A DNA stretch of 64,000 bases from Struthio camelus (taxonomy: Eukaryota > Chordata > Aves > Struthioniformes > Struthionidae). The notes beneath the pieces were generated by a model, which was not told the DNA's origin, made no database searches, and saw nothing but the letters and a program-made list of their open reading frames with translations. The DNA is taken from NCBI RefSeq assembly GCF_040807025.1, contig NC_090982.1:79029931-79093930 (forward strand). Direction: 5' to 3'. Shown piece after piece: positions 56,750 through 64,000 of this stretch. Position numbers and translations under genes: made by a program. Numbering within the stretch: position 1 is the stretch's first letter; each line of letters begins with the position of its first letter.

Positions 56750-57660
56750 GAACCCACGGGCCAAGGCGACCCCCTCAGGCCCACTGCCCTCCCGGGATGG
56801 GAGCCCGCCAAGCCCGCGAGCCCTTCCCGGGGGCGGGGGGTCCGGCCGAGCGGCCGTCGCTGCCGGAGGCGCCGGGCCCGGCCTCCCCCGGGACTTCAGG
56901 GCCGCTGAACCGCAACGGGGCGCGGCGCCCCCTCGGCGCCCCACCTGGGACGAGCAGCGGCGGTGAAGTTTCGGTGCCGCCGGGGCGGAGGGCCCGGCGG
57001 CAGCTAGCTGCGACACCGCGGCCGGACGACGCGGCAGAGCCGCCGGGCCCCGGCCTGGCCCGCGCGAGGGGGCGCCGGGAGCCCCCCGGCTCCGGCGAGG
57101 GCAGGGCCGCCCCGCCAGGCCCCCGGGACCGGCCACCCCACCCCGGCACACCAAAAGGGCTCCTCCCCCCCTCCCTTGTGCCCGCTCGATACCTGCGCGG
57201 CGCCTCCCGGACCCGCGGCTGGCGGCTCCGGCTGTCCCCACGGCCACTGCCCCCCGCCCTGCCCTACGAAACCCGCGCAGCGTCGCCACCACCAGCCCCG
57301 CGACCGGGCGACGCCATCTTCTTTACCTGCCCTCCTCCTTGCCTCCCCGGCGACGCGCTGGCGTCACGCCGCGCCGGTCACCTGCCCGCGTCGGCCCAAT
57401 CGGGAGGCGCTCTCGATGACGTCACCTCCCCTCGGACTGAGGGGCGGGGCGGAGGGCGAGGCGAGGAGGGGAGCCCCGCCCCTTTCGGCGGCGGGGGGCG
57501 GGGCGGGCAGCTGCGTCCCCCTGGCAACGGGGGGGCGGCGGGGCCTGGTCCCGGGGGCTCGTCCCGTCACGGAGGGGCCCCGCCGCCGCCGCCCCCTTCC
57601 CCGCTGCCGTGTGCACCAGGCGGCAGGGCCCCCGCTAGGGCTGGGACGAAAGGGGAGGGT
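56750..57660 (-). promoter_or_regulatory. UBAP1: CpG island with probable UBAP1 promoter and non-coding first exon
   Basis: This block is very rich in GC and CpG, in contrast to the AT-rich flanks. It lies upstream of UBAP1, whose coding exon 37883-37923 begins with an acceptor and so needs an upstream 5' exon. Visible sites are a full palindromic CRE (TGACGTCA, 57417-57424), a CCAAT box at 57396-57400, GC boxes near 57441-57450, a YY1-like GCCATCTT at 57313-57320 and an RFX-like half-site pair at 57515-57528. Two minus-strand donors could end exon 1: CAG|GTAAAG with exon end at 57327, or CAG|GTATCG with exon end at 57193. The sequence does not decide between them. Confidence 0.7.
57417..57424. 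promoter_or_regulatory. Palindromic cAMP response element (TGACGTCA)
   Basis: This is a perfect 8-bp CRE inside the UBAP1 CpG island, 17 bp from a CCAAT box. CREB/ATF proteins bind this motif. The placement fits a core promoter region on the minus strand. Confidence 0.6.
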
Positions 57661-57662
57661 GG

Positions 57663-57704
57663 TTTTTGGTTTTGTTTGTTTGTTTGGGTTTTTTTTTTTT
57701 TTTG
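57663..57704. repeat. GTTT repeat and T run at the edge of the UBAP1 CpG island
   Basis: TTTG-type units run into a long T run, marking the sharp change from CpG island to AT-rich DNA. Confidence 0.85.
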
Positions 57705-57847
57705 CTAGATGACAACACAAAAAATGGCATGAAATAAATGTCTTTTATATCAGGAAAAATAATCACAAGTTTCCGGTGGTTTGAGGCAACGGAGGGTTTT
57801 GAGTGCTCAGGAGCTGGCTTTTTCGCAGTTTGCCTGCATTTCACCCA

Positions 57848-57900
57848 TCTCCCTCCCTCTCCCTCTCCCTCTCTCTCTTCCCCTCTCCCTTTTCTACCCT
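57848..57900. repeat. CT-rich polypyrimidine tract
   Basis: CCCTCT-type units with almost no purine for about 50 bases, between the two CpG islands. Such mirror-like tracts can form triplex DNA. Confidence 0.85.
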
Positions 57901-59204
57901 CTGCAGCGTCACTTGCAAAACTGCGATACTGAAAGTCCTGGTAGTCTGGGGTTATCTTTGACAGCCTAAGAAATAGCGTAATAGCCTGATGGGAGGCAGC
58001 TGTTTTCGGTTTTTTTTTTCCCCCCCACCTCCTGCTCCCCGAAGAGGCGTTCAGATGATTGGGTTTGGGCTGTTCCGACTCTAGTTTTCACTTTTATGAG
58101 CATAAAAAAGAAGCGCATAGGAACAACACGCACATAAGTACACGTTCATCCCCGTCAGTTTTAAAGGAGTACGATTAAATACAAATATTCGGCATGCCCT
58201 TTCATCCCCCTGGAGCAGGCAGCGCACGCTGGACCCTTGTGTTTGCTCAGGGAGCCCCGGTGACGTTAGCTCGGCTCTCTGCTGGTACGAGGGACCCTCT
58301 CAGCGCTATCTGGGCCGAAGTTTTGCCAGGCTGAGCCCAGGCCAGACGTCAGCCCCGTTGGCTGGGTGACGGAGGTGGAGGAGGATGGAGAGGCAGAGCT
58401 TTCTTTTTGCCGTCCGATTTTCCCACAGGAGAGACCGAAAACGTAGGTCTATTGCACGTGTTAACGACCAACAGTAATACCCTCGCGGGCTGCCTCTCGT
58501 TCTGCAGTTTTGAGCTACCACGGCACCCGTCGCACGTCTCCCCAGCGCTACGGCAGCAACCCACTCCTCTCTCGCTCGCGGGGTTACCACGTAACTGCCT
58601 TTTGTCTCGCACCCCCAGCACGGCTGCCAAAATAATGCCTGTTCCTGCCCTCCAGGCATTACTGCAGCAAGAGTCTTAGTGCGAGCTTTGGTTGCTCAAA
58701 AACAAATATATGAAGAAAACAGCCAGCCGGAGCCTGTCCTGTCCTTAAACTGACAACACATCTTACAGTGCATTTGCTGTGCATACAAGGAAAATGATGC
58801 ATTTAGGATTTTTTTTTTAGGTTGAACAGGGCTTCAAAAATCCTTAATCTGCCTTTTATCTGTAAGCTAACAGAAGACAGGCCGTTCTTGCCACTTCTCA
58901 GGAGAGATGCACAATGAAGTACTCCAGTTTAGTCTTACAGTAGGATCGACAGCCAGAAGTGGAAAAAACAATTGAGGCTGGGTGGATAGATAGTACAATA
59001 GCTATTGTTACATATAGCATCCCAAAGGGCAAACATATGCAAAGCTGTGAATATTTGCCCAGCTCCCCTTTTGATTCAGCGGTAATTTTCATTCTTGGGT
59101 TGCAGGCTTGAAGAGATTGATGGAAATGACACCGAAGGCGGACGATTCACAGTGCAGATACATGTTTTTTCCTTCCCTCGCCTCTGTTACTGTCTCAGCG
59201 TATC

Positions 59205-59290
59205 AAGTCATCTGAAGTACGTAACGTGGAAGCGCATTTCAGTGTCCCCCACCTGTAAAATTGGGGAGATCGATGACCTGTTCTCCAGGA
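59205..59290 (+). mobile_element. Possible MIR-like SINE remnant
   Basis: The patch TTTCAGTGTCCCCCACCTGT followed by AAAATTGGGGAGAT resembles the 3' part of the MIR consensus (CAG, pyrimidine stretch, CTGTAAAATGGGGA). An AAGTACGTAAC stretch just upstream also fits. It is short and diverged, so the call is tentative. Confidence 0.4.
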
Positions 59291-59775
59291 CGGCCAAAGT
59301 ATCGTACGCTCTTCTGCAGCACGCCGTGATGTACGTTCGTTAGCTGGGGGAGGAGAGGCAGAGACGGCTGCCGCTGCCGTCCGCACGGGTGTCGCGCAAG
59401 GGGACGCGCGGAGGACGGGGCTTCTGCCGGAGCCGTACCTCCTGGCACGTGGCGCGTGTTATTCCTTACGCCATAAATTTGCAAAAACCTAAAGCGTGCT
59501 GTACGGCTCCTCCGCGCTCCCCACGGGGGCTGGGAGGCAGCAATCGGGAGGAGGCCCAGGAGGAGGCCGCAGCGCTGGGAAGGCCGGGGGTGTGATGGGT
59601 GGCGGGCGACGGTGCAAAGCGGGGCCAACCCCCGTGGGGGAGGGGGGAAGGAACACGGGCCCGGGGCGCCCGGGCAGAAAACGGAAACTGTAATTTGGGC
59701 GGGAACCGGCGTATTTCGGCAGCGGGAGGCGCCCAGGTCCCGGCGGCCGCCGGGAGGCGCCTGCGCGCCCGCCCG

Positions 59776-59790
59776 CCGCCAGGGGGCGCC
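59776..59790 (+). promoter_or_regulatory. CTCF-like core motif
   Basis: CCGCCAGGGGGCGCC agrees with the CTCF core consensus at nearly every informative position. It lies about 360 bp upstream of the DCAF12 ATG. Confidence 0.55.
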
Positions 59791-59828
59791 GCGCCGCCAC
59801 GGCCCCCGCCTCCCCCGCCCTCCTCCCC

Positions 59829-59843
59829 GGTTGCCTAGCAACC
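59829..59843. promoter_or_regulatory. RFX X-box-like palindrome
   Basis: GGTTGCCTAGCAACC has two inverted GTTGC half-sites with a one-base spacer change from the classic 14-mer X-box. A second, less perfect copy lies 38 bp downstream. Confidence 0.5.
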
Positions 59844-59880
59844 ACAGAGGGGCGGGCCAGCTCGGCGCCCGGCCTCCTCT

Positions 59881-59894
59881 GGTTGCTAGGAAAC
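59881..59894 (+). promoter_or_regulatory. Second RFX X-box-like motif
   Basis: GGTTGCTAGGAAAC is an imperfect X-box on the same side of the promoter. The pairing with the palindrome upstream raises its likelihood. Confidence 0.4.
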
Positions 59895-60038
59895 GGGGTT
59901 CCCGCGAAGGGAGGGGAGCGGCCGTAAAGCTGCCCCGCGACTGTCGTAAAAATCCGGAGGGAGGGGGAAAATGTCGTGAAGCGCGGTCGGCGGGGCCTAC
60001 GGCGGAGAGAGTGACCGGGCCCGTCTCCCCGCACTTAT

Positions 60039-60141
60039 ATGCCCCGTCCCCTGGCGGCCGCCTCCCCCTCCTGCTCCATGTGGGGCCCGGGCCGGGCTCT
60101 CGGCCTCTCCTCCTCCTCCTTTTTCTTCTCCTCCTACTACT

Positions 60142-60161
<20 letters not shown>
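60039..60161 (+). other. Upstream ORF overlapping the DCAF12 start codon
   Basis: This 40-codon frame begins at an ATG 103 nt before the DCAF12 ATG, passes through that ATG in another frame and stops at TAG. Its ATG has T at -3, a weak context. It acts as a uORF only if transcription starts upstream of 60,039, which is unknown. Confidence 0.35.

Positions 60162-64000
<3,839 letters not shown>

Larger units (their letters stand above)
37924..57192 (-). other. Large 5' intron of UBAP1
   Basis: About 19 kb of AT-rich DNA between the start-codon exon and the CpG-island promoter. It contains the CR1 LINE, microsatellites and homopolymer runs. I recognise no other gene or RNA. Confidence 0.7.
57705..59369. 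other. Spacer between the divergent UBAP1 and DCAF12 promoters
   Basis: Intermediate GC content; it holds the CT tract and the MIR-like patch. No gene recognised. Confidence 0.65.

Noticed and set aside
56656..57708. 350-codon plus-strand open frame
   Set aside because: Same reason: it lies in the UBAP1 CpG island, with low-complexity Pro/Gly/Arg content and no recognisable domain.

Overview
The window is vertebrate nuclear DNA, most likely from a bird. It holds parts or all of three spliced protein-coding genes, KIF24 (+), UBAP1 (-) and DCAF12 (+). These sit side by side on human 9p13, and I recall the same block on the avian Z chromosome. The only clear interspersed repeats are CR1-type LINEs, the dominant family in birds and other sauropsids. 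I cannot name the species. No prokaryotic, phage, CRISPR or operon-like system is present.

Layout: 1-15,704 holds the last eight coding exons of KIF24, a centriolar kinesin-13-like motor. The reading frame stays open across all eight exons (1,056 codons plus stop), including one 2,439-nt exon. From about 15,705 to 22,177 lie the two 3' UTRs and a gap between convergent genes with no recognisable gene. From 22,178 to 37,916 are the seven coding exons of UBAP1, an ESCRT-I subunit, on the minus strand (520 codons). Its 5' intron of roughly 19 kb contains a 5'-truncated CR1 LINE at about 40,731-41,713. The UBAP1 promoter is very probably the CpG island at about 56,750-57,660. A second CpG island (about 59,370-60,920) carries the DCAF12 promoter, and the first two DCAF12 coding exons are at 60,142-60,222 and 61,211-61,465. 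UBAP1 and DCAF12 are therefore divergent with about 2.5 kb between them, while KIF24 and UBAP1 converge.

The three genes work in different pathways: centriole and cilium control, sorting of ubiquitinated cargo, and CRL4 ubiquitin-ligase substrate choice. The arrangement reflects conserved synteny, not a functional cluster. Exon boundaries were set by GT-AG sites, phase continuity and recalled family sequence.

The points most worth a second look are: a UBAP1 intron whose 5' end carries G11 and whose 3' end carries C15 as its pyrimidine tract; a 36-nt in-frame UBAP1 microexon; an exon-like block whose inclusion would truncate UBAP1; a DCAF12 uORF overlapping the start codon; paired RFX-like sites and a strong CTCF-like site in the DCAF12 promoter; and an AATAAA plus A25 retroposition-like signature inside UBAP1.
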